The notes beneath the pieces were generated by a model. It was not told the origin of the DNA and made no database searches. It saw only the letters and a list, made by a program, of their open reading frames with translations. Positions 55,766 through 62,768 of a DNA stretch of 64,000 nt are shown here, piece after piece (position 1 is the first letter of the stretch; each line of letters opens with the position of its first letter). Source of the DNA: Solirubrobacterales bacterium (GTDB lineage Bacteria; Actinomycetota; Thermoleophilia; Solirubrobacterales; Solirubrobacteraceae); NCBI GenBank assembly GCA_003138355.1, contig PLFX01000011.1, forward strand, positions 1 through 64,000, in the 5' to 3' direction. The translations under genes were made by a program, and so were the position numbers.

Positions 55766-56391
55766 ACAAGGCCGAAGCGCACCTGAGCGCCGCCGACCCG
55801 GTGCTCGGCGCGCTGATCGCGCGCTTCGCCGGTCAGGTCGAGACGATCGAGGCCCGGCGCGGCCGCCGGCCCGCCGACTACTACGCGGGGCTCGTCCGCA
55901 CGATCGTCGGACAGCAGCTGTCGACCCGCGCCGCACAGGCGATCTGGCTGCGCGTGCTCGACTACTTCGACGGCGAGCTGCCGACCCCGGCGATGATCCT
56001 GGCAGCCGACGCCGAGGAGCTGCGCGCGGCCGGCGGCCTCTCGCGCGCTAAGACGAGCTATCTGCGCTCGCTCGCCGAGCACGTCGAGTCCGGCGCCCTC
56101 GAGCTCGACCGGCTCGAGCAGCTCGACGACGAGACAGTGATCGCCGAGCTCGTCGCGGTCAAGGGGCTCGGCGAGTGGAGCGCGCACATGTTCCTGATGT
56201 TCCAACTCGGGCGTCCCGACGTCCTCGCGCCCGGGGACCTCGGCGTCAGGAAGGGGATCCAGATCGCCTACGAGCTCGAGACGATGCCCACGCCGAGCGA
56301 GGTGATCACGCGCGCCGAGCCGTGGCGGCCCCACCGCACGACGGCCTGCATGTACCTGTGGGGACTACTGGACGCGCGCCCGCTGCAGTGA
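55762..56391 (+). CDS. DNA-3-methyladenine glycosylase, HhH-GPD type
   Basis: A 209-residue HhH-GPD glycosylase without the AlkA N-terminal domain. 'LVRTIVGQQLSTRAAQAIWLRV' is the helical entry. 'LVAVKGLGEWSAHMFLMFQLGR' is the HhH, and 'LAPGDLGVRKGI' holds the catalytic Asp. Compared with the 299-residue relative at 34330 it is the compact Mag-type form. It starts with GTG overlapping fprA. Confidence 0.88.
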   Translation: MNKAEAHLSAADPVLGALIARFAGQVETIEARRGRRPADYYAGLVRTIVGQQLSTRAAQAIWLRVLDYFDGELPTPAMILAADAEELRAAGGLSRAKTSYLRSLAEHVESGALELDRLEQLDDETVIAELVAVKGLGEWSAHMFLMFQLGRPDVLAPGDLGVRKGIQIAYELETMPTPSEVITRAEPWRPHRTTACMYLWGLLDARPLQ

Positions 56392-56397
56392 AGAGCA

Positions 56398-56441
56398 CCC
56401 CGTTCGGGGTACAGGCGAGCGTCGCTGGCTGTAACGCCAGC
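56398..56441. terminator. Bidirectional terminator region with third CCCC-GTTC-GGGG repeat
   Basis: CCCCGTTCGGGG (56398-56409) followed by TACAGGC matches the repeat units at 11039 and 11083. A second hairpin GCTGGC-TGTAAC-GCCAGC (56424-56441) follows. They lie between convergent genes (stops at 56391 and 56443), the expected place for a shared terminator. Confidence 0.6.
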
Positions 56442-56442
56442 C

Positions 56443-56793
56443 CTAAACAGGAGAGCAGGACTCTTGCCCGGCCACGCGGAACGACGAGCCGCAGCCGCAG
56501 GCGGCAACCACGTTCGGGTTCTCGACCTTGAAGCCGGCCCCCGTGAGCGCGTCGACGTAATCGATCTGGGAGCCGTCGACGTAGGTCAGCGCCTCCGGCG
56601 CAACGAGCAGCTTGAGTCCGTGATCTTCGAAGATCTGGTCGTCGGGGTGGGGCGCGTCGAAGGCGAGCTGGTACTGGAAGCCCGAGCAGCCGCCGCCGCG
56701 CACGCCTACTCGCAGGCCGGCAGCGACATCGCCATCCTGTGTCGCGAGGAACTCGCGGACCTTCTCGGCGCCCTTGTCGGTGATCGTGATCAT
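56443..56793 (-). CDS. erpA: Iron-sulfur carrier, ErpA/IscA (HesB) family
   Basis: A 116-residue A-type carrier that delivers Fe-S clusters to apoproteins. The three family cysteines are present: one in 'RGGGCSGFQYQLAFD' and two in 'AACGCGSSF'. It starts at ATG 56793, 10 bp from a TATACT -10 box at 56804-56809, so the leader is almost absent. It diverges from bolA, and two perfect 10-bp palindromes lie between them. ErpA, BolA and CGFS glutaredoxin commonly work together in cluster transfer. Confidence 0.92.
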   Translation of the reverse strand: MITITDKGAEKVREFLATQDGDVAAGLRVGVRGGGCSGFQYQLAFDAPHPDDQIFEDHGLKLLVAPEALTYVDGSQIDYVDALTGAGFKVENPNVVAACGCGSSFRVAGQESCSPV

Positions 56794-56830
56794 CGCTTTC
56801 CAAAGTATAGCCACGGGGATTGCAGGCTCC

Positions 56831-56865
56831 GCAAGCTTGCTGAAAATGGCCATGCGTTAGCTAAC
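56831..56865. promoter_or_regulatory. Two palindromes between erpA and bolA
   Basis: GCAAGCTTGC (56831-56840) and GTTAGCTAAC (56856-56865) are perfect 10-bp palindromes with centres 25 bp apart. The first lies about where the -35 of the erpA promoter should be. Together they look like paired operator sites for a shared regulator of both operons. Confidence 0.5.
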
Positions 56866-56870
56866 CTTTG

Positions 56871-57104
56871 ATGGTCATGCCGCAAGCTGGCGAAATCAAG
56901 TCACGAATCGAAGCCGCAATCCCTGGAGCTCGAGCAGAGGTCGAGGATTGGACCGGCGGTGGCGATCACTTTCGCGCGAGCGTGACCGCGAAGGCCTTCT
57001 CGGGCCTTTCGCGTATCGAGCAACATCGCCTCGTCTACCAGGTGTTCGGCGATGAGATCGGTGGCCCAATCCATGCCCTGTCACTGAGCACCCAAAGCGA
57101 ATGA
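56871..57104 (+). CDS. bolA: BolA family protein
   Basis: A 77-residue BolA-fold protein. 'IKSRIEAAIPGARAEVEDWTGGGDHFRASVTAKAF' matches the family, including the His of 'DHF' used as a cluster ligand in BolA-glutaredoxin pairs. 'RLVYQVFGDEIGGPIHALSLST' is the conserved C-terminal signature. TTG (56868), ATG (56871) and ATG (56877) are all possible starts. grxD follows after 7 bp, matching the known physical partnership. Confidence 0.92.
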   Translation: MVMPQAGEIKSRIEAAIPGARAEVEDWTGGGDHFRASVTAKAFSGLSRIEQHRLVYQVFGDEIGGPIHALSLSTQSE

Positions 57105-57111
57105 GGTACGA

Positions 57112-57501
57112 ATGAGCGAGCAGACTTCGGAGGTCCGTGAGGCGATCGAGAAGGCAATCGCCGACAACGAGGTGATCCTCTTCATGAAGGGCACGCCGAA
57201 CGCACCGGCGTGCGGATTCTCGGCGCGCACCGCCGGCGCGCTGCAGTCGCTCGGCGCAAAGTTCGCGGCGGTCGACGTGCTGCCCGACGCGCGGATCCGC
57301 AGCGAGCTGTCGGCGCTGTCGCAGTGGCCGACGATCCCGCAGCTGTTCGTGCGCGGCGAGCTGGTCGGCGGGTGCGACATCGTCACCGAGATGTACGCGA
57401 GCGGCGAGCTCGCGCAGCTGCTCGGAGTGGAGCACGAGGACGGCGCACTCGAAGAGCCGACGCTGGGTAACGGCGTGCTCGAGATCGAGAATCGACTGTA
57501 G
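57112..57501 (+). CDS. grxD: Monothiol CGFS glutaredoxin, GrxD type
   Basis: A 129-residue monothiol glutaredoxin with the 'CGFS' active site in 'MKGTPNAPACGFSARTAGAL'. 'WPTIPQLFVRGELVGGCDIV' is the glutathione-binding part. Such proteins bind a [2Fe-2S] cluster with glutathione and BolA. An extra 25-residue acidic C-terminus ('HEDGALEEPTLGNG') is present. Actinobacteria usually use mycothiol instead of glutathione, so the thiol cofactor here is an open question. Confidence 0.92.
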   Translation: MSEQTSEVREAIEKAIADNEVILFMKGTPNAPACGFSARTAGALQSLGAKFAAVDVLPDARIRSELSALSQWPTIPQLFVRGELVGGCDIVTEMYASGELAQLLGVEHEDGALEEPTLGNGVLEIENRL

Positions 57502-57508
57502 GGGGGCC

Positions 57509-58231
57509 ATGGTCGTCGAGCAGCTGGCGCCCGGGGCCCGCCGGACGCGGACGGGCGCAGTGCACATCTATGAGGAGGAGGAGGCGTCCTACGACGAGGA
57601 GCGCCAGCGCCCGGACGGCTCGTACCTTTGCGCGACCTTCGGCGGACGCTGGACGCGCCAGCCGCGCGACATCGACGGGCCGTCGTTCGAGCGACTCAGG
57701 CTCGACCAGGCGCTGACCTGGGCACGCGCGCGCGCGCCCGAGGTGCAGATCCGCTACGGACGCGGGGACTACCACAGCGCCGGCGAGACCAATCCGGCCG
57801 GCCTACCGGAGTGGCCGCCGCGCGATATGCCGGCGCGGCTCATCCGCCGTCGCCCGCCGGAGCAGGCCTGGCGCGAGCGCAGCGAGGGTGACCCGCCCGT
57901 CGAATGGCGTGTCGAGCTGCTGCTCGCGCCGCCGAACGTCGACCACATGGCGACCGCGAAGCGCTGGGCGGCCGAGGAGATCGTCGAAGACGCGGCGCGC
58001 AGCGCCGGCGCGATCCGCTGGGACGCGGCTCCGCTCGACGCCTACCTCGAGCAGGGCAGCGACGCCCAGATTCCCAGCATCGGGCTCGCGGGAGTGAACC
58101 CGCCGGCGTTCAGGGTTCATCTGGGGGGGTTCGCGTCGACCTCGGTGCAGGCCGAGGAGAGCGCGCGCGGACGGGTGCCGAAACTGCCGCCGGGTTGGTC
58201 GGTGCGCGCGACCGCGTACCCATCTCGCTGA
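57509..58231 (+). CDS. Unknown protein downstream of grxD
   Basis: A 240-residue soluble protein I do not recognise. It begins with an acidic patch ('EEEEASYDEERQRPDG'). The middle ('LLLAPPNVDHMATAKRWAAEEIVEDAARSAGAIRWDA') looks alpha/beta. The C-terminus is Gly/Arg-rich. It has no membrane helix, no signal peptide and no clustered Cys. It starts 7 bp after grxD, which suggests a shared operon with BolA and glutaredoxin. Confidence 0.6.
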   Translation: MVVEQLAPGARRTRTGAVHIYEEEEASYDEERQRPDGSYLCATFGGRWTRQPRDIDGPSFERLRLDQALTWARARAPEVQIRYGRGDYHSAGETNPAGLPEWPPRDMPARLIRRRPPEQAWRERSEGDPPVEWRVELLLAPPNVDHMATAKRWAAEEIVEDAARSAGAIRWDAAPLDAYLEQGSDAQIPSIGLAGVNPPAFRVHLGGFASTSVQAEESARGRVPKLPPGWSVRATAYPSR

Positions 58232-58265
58232 CAGGCGCCGGTCCTTCGTTAGTGTCTCGGCCGCG

Positions 58266-59135
58266 ATGCGGCCGGTAGCGATCGTCACCGACTCGACGCA
58301 CTACCTGACGCGCGAGCTCGTAGACCGCGCCGGAGTCGTCGAGGTGAGCCTCTACCTGCACAGCGGTGGACGTGCCGAGCGCGAGCTGGCGTGCACGGAC
58401 TACGACGCGTTCTACGGCGCGCTCGCAGACGGCGGATCCCTGCCGACGACCTCGCAGCCGTCGATCGGCGACTTCGTCGCGGCGTACGAGCCGCTGCTCG
58501 AAAGCGGTAGCGACATCGTTTCGATCCATCTGTCGGGAGGGCTCTCCGGCACGCCGGAGGCGGCGCGCCAGGCGAAGGCGATGCTGGAGGAGCGGGGCGC
58601 GCCGGGACGGATCGAGGTGATCGACTCGCAGACCGCGTGCGGCGGGCTCGGCTGCGTCGTCCTCGCGGCGGCCGCCGCGGCGCGCAGCGGAGGCGACGCG
58701 CACACCGTGCTCGAGCGCGCCCGGACGGCGCGCGAGGCGATGCGGCTGTGGTTCTGCCTCGACACGCTCGAGTACCTTCAGCGCGGCGGACGGATCGGGC
58801 GGGCCGCGGCTTGGATCGGCGGCGCGCTGCAGATCAAGCCGATCCTCTCCGTCAGATCGGAGATCACGCCGGTCGAACGAGTCCGAACCGCGGGCCGCGG
58901 CTTCGAGCGAATGGTCGACTACATGCGCGAGCTGCGCGAAAGCGGCTCGGACGCCTGGGTCGTTCAGCACGTACGGGCGCCGGAACGCGCCGCCGCGCTC
59001 GCGGACCGCGGGCGCGAGCTGTTCCGCAGCGAGCCCGTCTGGGTGTCCGAGATCGGTCCGGTCATCGGCACCTACACAGGGCCGGGGCTGCTCGGCGTCG
59101 GCGGGTTGCCGGCGTCGCTGCTCGCCGGGCTCTAG
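58266..59135 (+). CDS. DegV family fatty-acid-binding protein
   Basis: A 289-residue DegV-type protein. In Firmicutes the relatives (FakB) present fatty acids to the kinase FakA. The N-terminal 'IVTDSTHYL', 'TSQPSIGDF', 'SIHLSGGLSGTPEAARQA' and 'LEYLQRGGRIGRAAAWIG' are the family landmarks that contact the lipid head group. A FakA kinase gene is not nearby. Its stop overlaps the convergent DUF3618 gene by 4 bp. Confidence 0.9.
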   Translation: MRPVAIVTDSTHYLTRELVDRAGVVEVSLYLHSGGRAERELACTDYDAFYGALADGGSLPTTSQPSIGDFVAAYEPLLESGSDIVSIHLSGGLSGTPEAARQAKAMLEERGAPGRIEVIDSQTACGGLGCVVLAAAAAARSGGDAHTVLERARTAREAMRLWFCLDTLEYLQRGGRIGRAAAWIGGALQIKPILSVRSEITPVERVRTAGRGFERMVDYMRELRESGSDAWVVQHVRAPERAAALADRGRELFRSEPVWVSEIGPVIGTYTGPGLLGVGGLPASLLAGL

Positions 59136-59356
59136 GACCGCTTGCGGCGGCGCGGGCGGCCGCCGAACAGGCCACCGCCGGCCAGGAAACCGGCGAGGAT
59201 CGCGCCGATCACGACCTCGCGACGATGGCTCGAGAGCTGCTTGCGCCAATCGGTCAGCTCCGCGACCCCGCCCCGTAGGCGGTCGAGCGAGAGCGCCAGG
59301 GCCTGACGGTTGGCCTCGATCGAGGCGCGGATCTCCTCTGGCGAGCGGTCGGCCAT
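59132..59356 (-). CDS. DUF3618 membrane protein
   Basis: A 74-residue protein of the actinobacterial DUF3618 group. The conserved start 'RSPEEIRASIEANRQALALSLDRLRGGVAELTDW' is an amphipathic helix. One transmembrane segment (about 48-66) and a basic tail 'RPRRRKRS' follow. It is the last gene of a four-gene operon and overlaps the preceding stop as ATGA. Function is unknown; these genes usually travel with holin-like and DUF4235 genes. Confidence 0.82.
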   Translation of the reverse strand: MADRSPEEIRASIEANRQALALSLDRLRGGVAELTDWRKQLSSHRREVVIGAILAGFLAGGGLFGGRPRRRKRS

Positions 59357-59769
59357 CAGGACTTCGGCTCTTTCGACACCGTCTCCTTGATCTTGCGGGC
59401 CTCGTCGATCGCCATCGTCGGCGTGGGGGGCGTACCGCGCCGCAGCGCGAACGCGGCAGCGAAGCCGGCGAGCCCACCGAGCAGGATCAGCCCGCCGGCG
59501 ACGACGAAGTAGCCCCAGAAGATCTGGTTGCGCGGGAAGAGCTCATACCAGGCGAGCCATGCGAGCCCGTGCAGGGCGAAGAGCAGCGCCGCGATCAGGA
59601 ACATCGCGGCCACGAGCGCGACGATCATGCCGGTCACGATCTTGACGAGCTTGGCGGTGATCTCCGCCTTCGCGAGCTCGATCTCCTCGCGCACGATCGT
59701 CGTCGCGCGCTCCGAGACCTCGGCGATCGCCTGCGCGATGCTCGCCGACTCGTTTGTTTCAGTGGCCAA
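59356..59769 (-). CDS. Phage-holin-family (DUF1469-type) membrane protein
   Basis: A 137-residue protein. An amphipathic N-terminal helix ('ATTIVREEIELAKAEITAKLVKI') precedes two transmembrane helices (about 38-60 and 77-100). The pattern fits the 'phage holin family'/Actinobacteria holin-X group, which are chromosomal envelope proteins rather than lysis genes. I use the TTG at 59769, 11 bp inside the upstream gene, because the conserved part starts there and no ATG is available. The frame upstream is antisense-like and Arg-rich. Confidence 0.8.
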   Translation of the reverse strand: MATETNESASIAQAIAEVSERATTIVREEIELAKAEITAKLVKIVTGMIVALVAAMFLIAALLFALHGLAWLAWYELFPRNQIFWGYFVVAGGLILLGGLAGFAAAFALRRGTPPTPTMAIDEARKIKETVSKEPKS

Positions 59770-59968
59770 GGCGGCGGACCAGGATTGCGAGCGCGACGCC
59801 GGCAGCGAACGCAGCGGCGACGTAGATCTCTGGGTGCGCGGCCGCCAGCTGCGTCGCGCCGGGAGCGGCATGCTGCGACGGCCCGGCGCCGTTCGCGGCG
59901 GCGCTGTCCGCCGGAGTGGCCGCGCGGCGGCCGGTAAGCGAGCCACTCGAGCCGAACAACGACCTCAT
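59759..59968 (-). CDS. Small single-pass membrane protein
   Basis: A 69-residue protein. A Ser/Ala/Gly-rich N-terminus (about 1-40) is followed by one transmembrane helix ('IYVAAAFAAGVALAILV', about 48-64) and 'RRLGH'. The ATG at 59968 has a GAGGAG ribosome site and overlaps the stop of the 39-codon gene upstream as ATGA. It is part of the same envelope operon. No family name can be given. Confidence 0.7.
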   Translation of the reverse strand: MRSLFGSSGSLTGRRAATPADSAAANGAGPSQHAAPGATQLAAAHPEIYVAAAFAAGVALAILVRRLGH

Positions 59969-60084
59969 TCGGGCGGCTCCTCGTCGAAGACGCGGCGCCA
60001 GACCGCGGAGGCCACGCGACTCGCGACGACGCTGGCGAGCGCACCGATCCCGGCGAGCAGGCCGGACCACATCAGCTTCTTCAT
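59965..60084 (-). CDS. DUF4235-like micro-protein (39 aa)
   Basis: A very short gene: 'MKKLMWSGLLAGIGALASV' followed by 'VASRVASAVWRRVFDEEPPE'. It has a perfect ribosome site (GGAGG, about 8 bp before the ATG at 60084), and its TGA overlaps the next ATG. The end 'WRRVFDEEPPE' matches the C-terminus of DUF4235 membrane proteins, which normally are about twice as long; here the N-terminal helix is shortened. It heads an operon with a small membrane protein, a holin-family protein and DUF3618. Confidence 0.72.
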   Translation of the reverse strand: MKKLMWSGLLAGIGALASVVASRVASAVWRRVFDEEPPE

Positions 60085-60141
60085 CGGATCACCCTCCATG
60101 GTGGCAGTGAATCAGATCGCACACGCGCACCGCGTCCGCGA

Positions 60142-60981
60142 TCAACCGTCCGGCGGCCACGCATAGGCCTGCGGACGGCGGTTGGCGAGCGCGGGAAGCT
60201 GCCGGCGGATCTCGGCTAGCCGCGACAGGTCGAGATCGGCGGTGATCTGCGTGACAGCGTCGGGGGCGCCGGCGAGCACGACACCCCAAGGATCGATGAT
60301 CACCGAACGACCCCCGGAGCGGCGTCCCGGAGCGTGCTCGCCGATTTGGTTCGCCGCGATCACGAACGCCTGGTTCTCGATCGCCCGGGCCCGCAGCAGC
60401 GTCAGCCAATGATCGCGCGTCGTCGCCAGCGTAAAGGCCGCCGGGACGAGCAGCACGCGGGCGCCGCGTAGCGCGAGGATCCGATAGAGCTCCGGGAAGC
60501 GCAGGTCGTAGCAGATGCTCAGGCCGAGCTCGACACCGTCAGCGCTGGTTGAGACGACGACCTCGCTGCCGGCGTCCTCGAGCTCGGACTCGCGGTAGCT
60601 GACACCCGCGACGGTGACGTCGAACATGTGGATCTTGCGGTAGACGGCGCGAACTTCGCCATCCGGCGCGATGTGAACGGAGGTGTTCGCGAGGCGCCCG
60701 CCGGCGCCCGCGAGGCGTTCAGCGATCGAGCCGGCGACGAGGTCGACGGCGAGCTCGCGCGCGATCTCCTGCGCCCAGCTGATCGCAGGACCGTCGAGCG
60801 GCTGGGAGCCCGCCTGCAACTGCTCGCCGGTGCCGAGCACGCTCCACTTCTCGGGCAGCAGCACGAGCCGCGCGCCATCCGCGGCCGCGGCGCGCGTCAG
60901 ACGGTCTGCGGCGCTGCGATTGGCGCTGAAGTCCGCGGCGGAGCTGAGCTGGATCGCCGCGGCGCGCAGAAGCTCACTCAT
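60142..60981 (-). CDS. Carbon-nitrogen hydrolase (nitrilase superfamily)
   Basis: A 279-residue amidase-type enzyme with the catalytic triad Glu44 ('LLPEKW'), Lys116 ('YRKIHMFD') and Cys157 ('SICYDLRFPELYR'). Overall it resembles the Nit2/omega-amidase and deaminated-glutathione amidase group (branch 10), likely acting on small amides. The exact substrate is not readable. The start overlaps the preceding acyltransferase gene by 8 bp. Confidence 0.88.
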   Translation of the reverse strand: MSELLRAAAIQLSSAADFSANRSAADRLTRAAAADGARLVLLPEKWSVLGTGEQLQAGSQPLDGPAISWAQEIARELAVDLVAGSIAERLAGAGGRLANTSVHIAPDGEVRAVYRKIHMFDVTVAGVSYRESELEDAGSEVVVSTSADGVELGLSICYDLRFPELYRILALRGARVLLVPAAFTLATTRDHWLTLLRARAIENQAFVIAANQIGEHAPGRRSGGRSVIIDPWGVVLAGAPDAVTQITADLDLSRLAEIRRQLPALANRRPQAYAWPPDG

Positions 60982-61645
60982 CGGCCGGCAGCGGCGCGCC
61001 CCGGCCCGCGCTGCCCTGGTGGTGCGGATCGGGGTGTGTTGCCTGGCTGCGCCGGTCGTGGAGCAAGCGGACCTGCGTGAAGATCGCGTCCGCGACCTCT
61101 TGCTGGCGCAGGCGCCCAGGGTCGGACTCGCGCGGGAAGGTCATCGGCTCGCCGAATTCGATCGTGACCGATGGGAACCCCCCCCGCCGCCAGTTGCGGA
61201 TCCGCTGCGAGCCGACGATCGCGACAGGCACGACCGGCGCGCCGGACTCGAGGGCGAGACGCCCGATCCCCGGCTTCGCGCGCCGCTGCAACTCGCCGCT
61301 GCGCGAGCGGCCGCCTTCGAGGTACATGCCGACGACGCCCCCGCGCTGGAGGATCAGCTCCGCCGTCATGAACGCATCGTCGTCGCTCGCGCCGCGGCGA
61401 ACCGGGAAGACGCCGCCGCGCATGAAGACCTCCGCGAGCGGCTGGCGGAAGAGCTGCGACTTGCCCATGAAGCGCACCTTGCGCCGCAGATGACAGCCGA
61501 GCAGGAAGTGATCCATGAACGAGAAGTGGTTCGGCGCGAGAATCACCGGACCGCGCTCGGGGACATTCTGCGCCGCCACCGCACGCGCGCGCAGGAACGT
61601 GTAGGCGTAGATGGCCGCCGGGATTCGCACGAGCTCGTAGACCAC
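60974..61645 (-). CDS. plsC: 1-acyl-sn-glycerol-3-phosphate acyltransferase (PlsC family)
   Basis: An acyltransferase for phospholipid synthesis. Motif I 'NHFSFMDHFLL' (NHX4D), 'FPVRRG', motif III 'YLEGGRSRSG' (usually FPEGTRS) and 'GAPVVPVAIVG' are present. The coordinates use the first available canonical start, GTG 61645. However, the frame stays open upstream to 61786 and encodes coding-like 'LARLRDQVYADPRPKEYFDR'. The real start is therefore probably further upstream, at an ATC (61748-61750) 6 bp after GGGGG, or at CTG 61754-61756. Confidence 0.85.
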   Translation of the reverse strand: MVYELVRIPAAIYAYTFLRARAVAAQNVPERGPVILAPNHFSFMDHFLLGCHLRRKVRFMGKSQLFRQPLAEVFMRGGVFPVRRGASDDDAFMTAELILQRGGVVGMYLEGGRSRSGELQRRAKPGIGRLALESGAPVVPVAIVGSQRIRNWRRGGFPSVTIEFGEPMTFPRESDPGRLRQQEVADAIFTQVRLLHDRRSQATHPDPHHQGSAGRGAPLPADE

Positions 61646-61786
61646 ACTCGGATCGTGCGAGCGCGCGTAGCGATGGAAGCGGTCGAAGTACTCCTTCGGC
61701 CGCGGATCGGCGTAGACCTGATCCCTCAGCCGTGCCAGGTCGTTGCTGATCGTCAGACCCCCGCGCGCCTCATTGCCCGACGGAGC

Positions 61787-62479
61787 TTACGGGCTCAGGT
61801 GGCCGGCGCGTCGCTGTGCGCGATGCACCGCAAGAAAGGCGTGGAGCTGGCGCGCGCGGTGCGCGAACCCGGCAACGCCGCGGCCGCGCCTGCGGTGCTC
61901 GAGCGCGAGTGGCACCTCGACGATGCGCCAGCCGTCGCGCAGCGCCGCGGTCGTCATCGCGAGCTCCATGCCGAAGCCCGGGGCAAACGGAAGCAGCTTC
62001 TGCAGGGTCGCGCCGCGCAGGGCACGCTGGCCCGAGATCGGCGCGGCGAGCGTCGAGCCCGTCGCGCGGCGCAGCGACCAGCGCGCGAACGCAAGCGCGA
62101 TCCCGAGTCCGTCGCCGGGGCGGCGTTCGCGTGGCGCGGCGATTGCGAGATCCGCCGTGCCCGCGAGGACGGGCGCGAGGAGCGCAGCGATCGAGGATGC
62201 GCTCGCGCCCAGGTCCGCATCGCAAAGCACGTAGGTCGCCTCGGGGCCCGCGAGCTCGAACGCTCGCGCGCAGCCGGCGCTCGCCGCCTGACCCTTGCCG
62301 AGCGGGCGGTCAAGGCTCGTGACCAGCGCTCCCGCGGCACGCCCAAGGCTTGGCGTCGCATCCCGCGACCCGTCGTCGGCGAGGACGATTCGCGCCGCCG
62401 GCAGGGCGTGCGCCAGGGCTTCGAGCGTCGACGCCAGCCGCTCAGCCTCGTCGCGCGCCGTCACCACGACGACCGTCAC
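61787..62479 (-). CDS. Family 2 glycosyltransferase
   Basis: A 230-residue GT-A glycosyltransferase of the dolichol-phosphate-mannose-synthase-like type. 'TVVVVTARDEAERLASTLEAL' is the nucleotide-binding start. 'LADDGSRDAT' and 'CDADLGASASS' hold the DXD-type metal motif, and 'APISGQRALRG' is typical of the group. No membrane helices are present. It starts at GTG 62479; the long upstream frame is antisense to the biotin carrier and bioB. The plsC reading frame continues directly after its TAA in the same frame. Confidence 0.8.
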   Translation of the reverse strand: MTVVVVTARDEAERLASTLEALAHALPAARIVLADDGSRDATPSLGRAAGALVTSLDRPLGKGQAASAGCARAFELAGPEATYVLCDADLGASASSIAALLAPVLAGTADLAIAAPRERRPGDGLGIALAFARWSLRRATGSTLAAPISGQRALRGATLQKLLPFAPGFGMELAMTTAALRDGWRIVEVPLALEHRRRGRGVAGFAHRARQLHAFLAVHRAQRRAGHLSP

Positions 62480-62545
62480 GGAACCGTCCGTGTCAGCGTG
62501 TCCAGCTATTGTCCGGTCCGGCTGTCGCGGCAGCGGCGCACAAGG

Positions 62546-62758
62546 ATGGCGGCGATCGAGGCTCATATCAGTGGCGTGGTGTGGCGCGTCGACTGCGCGA
62601 TCGGCGATGAGATCTCTGAGGGTGACACGGTCGTGGTACTCGAGTCGATGAAGATGGAGATGCCGGTCGAGGCCGACAGCGGCGGGACCGTCCGGGAGAT
62701 CCTCTGCGCCGTGGGCGACAAGGTCAATGAGGGCGACCCCTTGATCGTCCTCGGTTAG
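62546..62758 (+). CDS. Biotin/lipoyl-attachment carrier protein (BCCP-like)
   Basis: A 70-residue stand-alone biotinyl domain. 'VLESMKMEMPVEA' holds the biotinylated Lys36, framed by the two half-repeats 'GVVWRVDCAIGDEISEGD' and 'GTVREILCAVGDKVNEGD'. It would serve as carrier for an acyl-CoA or other biotin carboxylase encoded elsewhere. Its position 10 bp before bioB couples the carrier with biotin synthesis. Confidence 0.92.
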   Translation: MAAIEAHISGVVWRVDCAIGDEISEGDTVVVLESMKMEMPVEADSGGTVREILCAVGDKVNEGDPLIVLG

Positions 62759-62768
62759 CGTCCGCGAG

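Noticed and set aside
59356-59769. Reading the holin-family gene as a prophage lysis gene
   Set aside because: No phage structural, lysin or integrase genes are nearby, and the gene is coupled to DUF3618/DUF4235-type chromosomal envelope genes.
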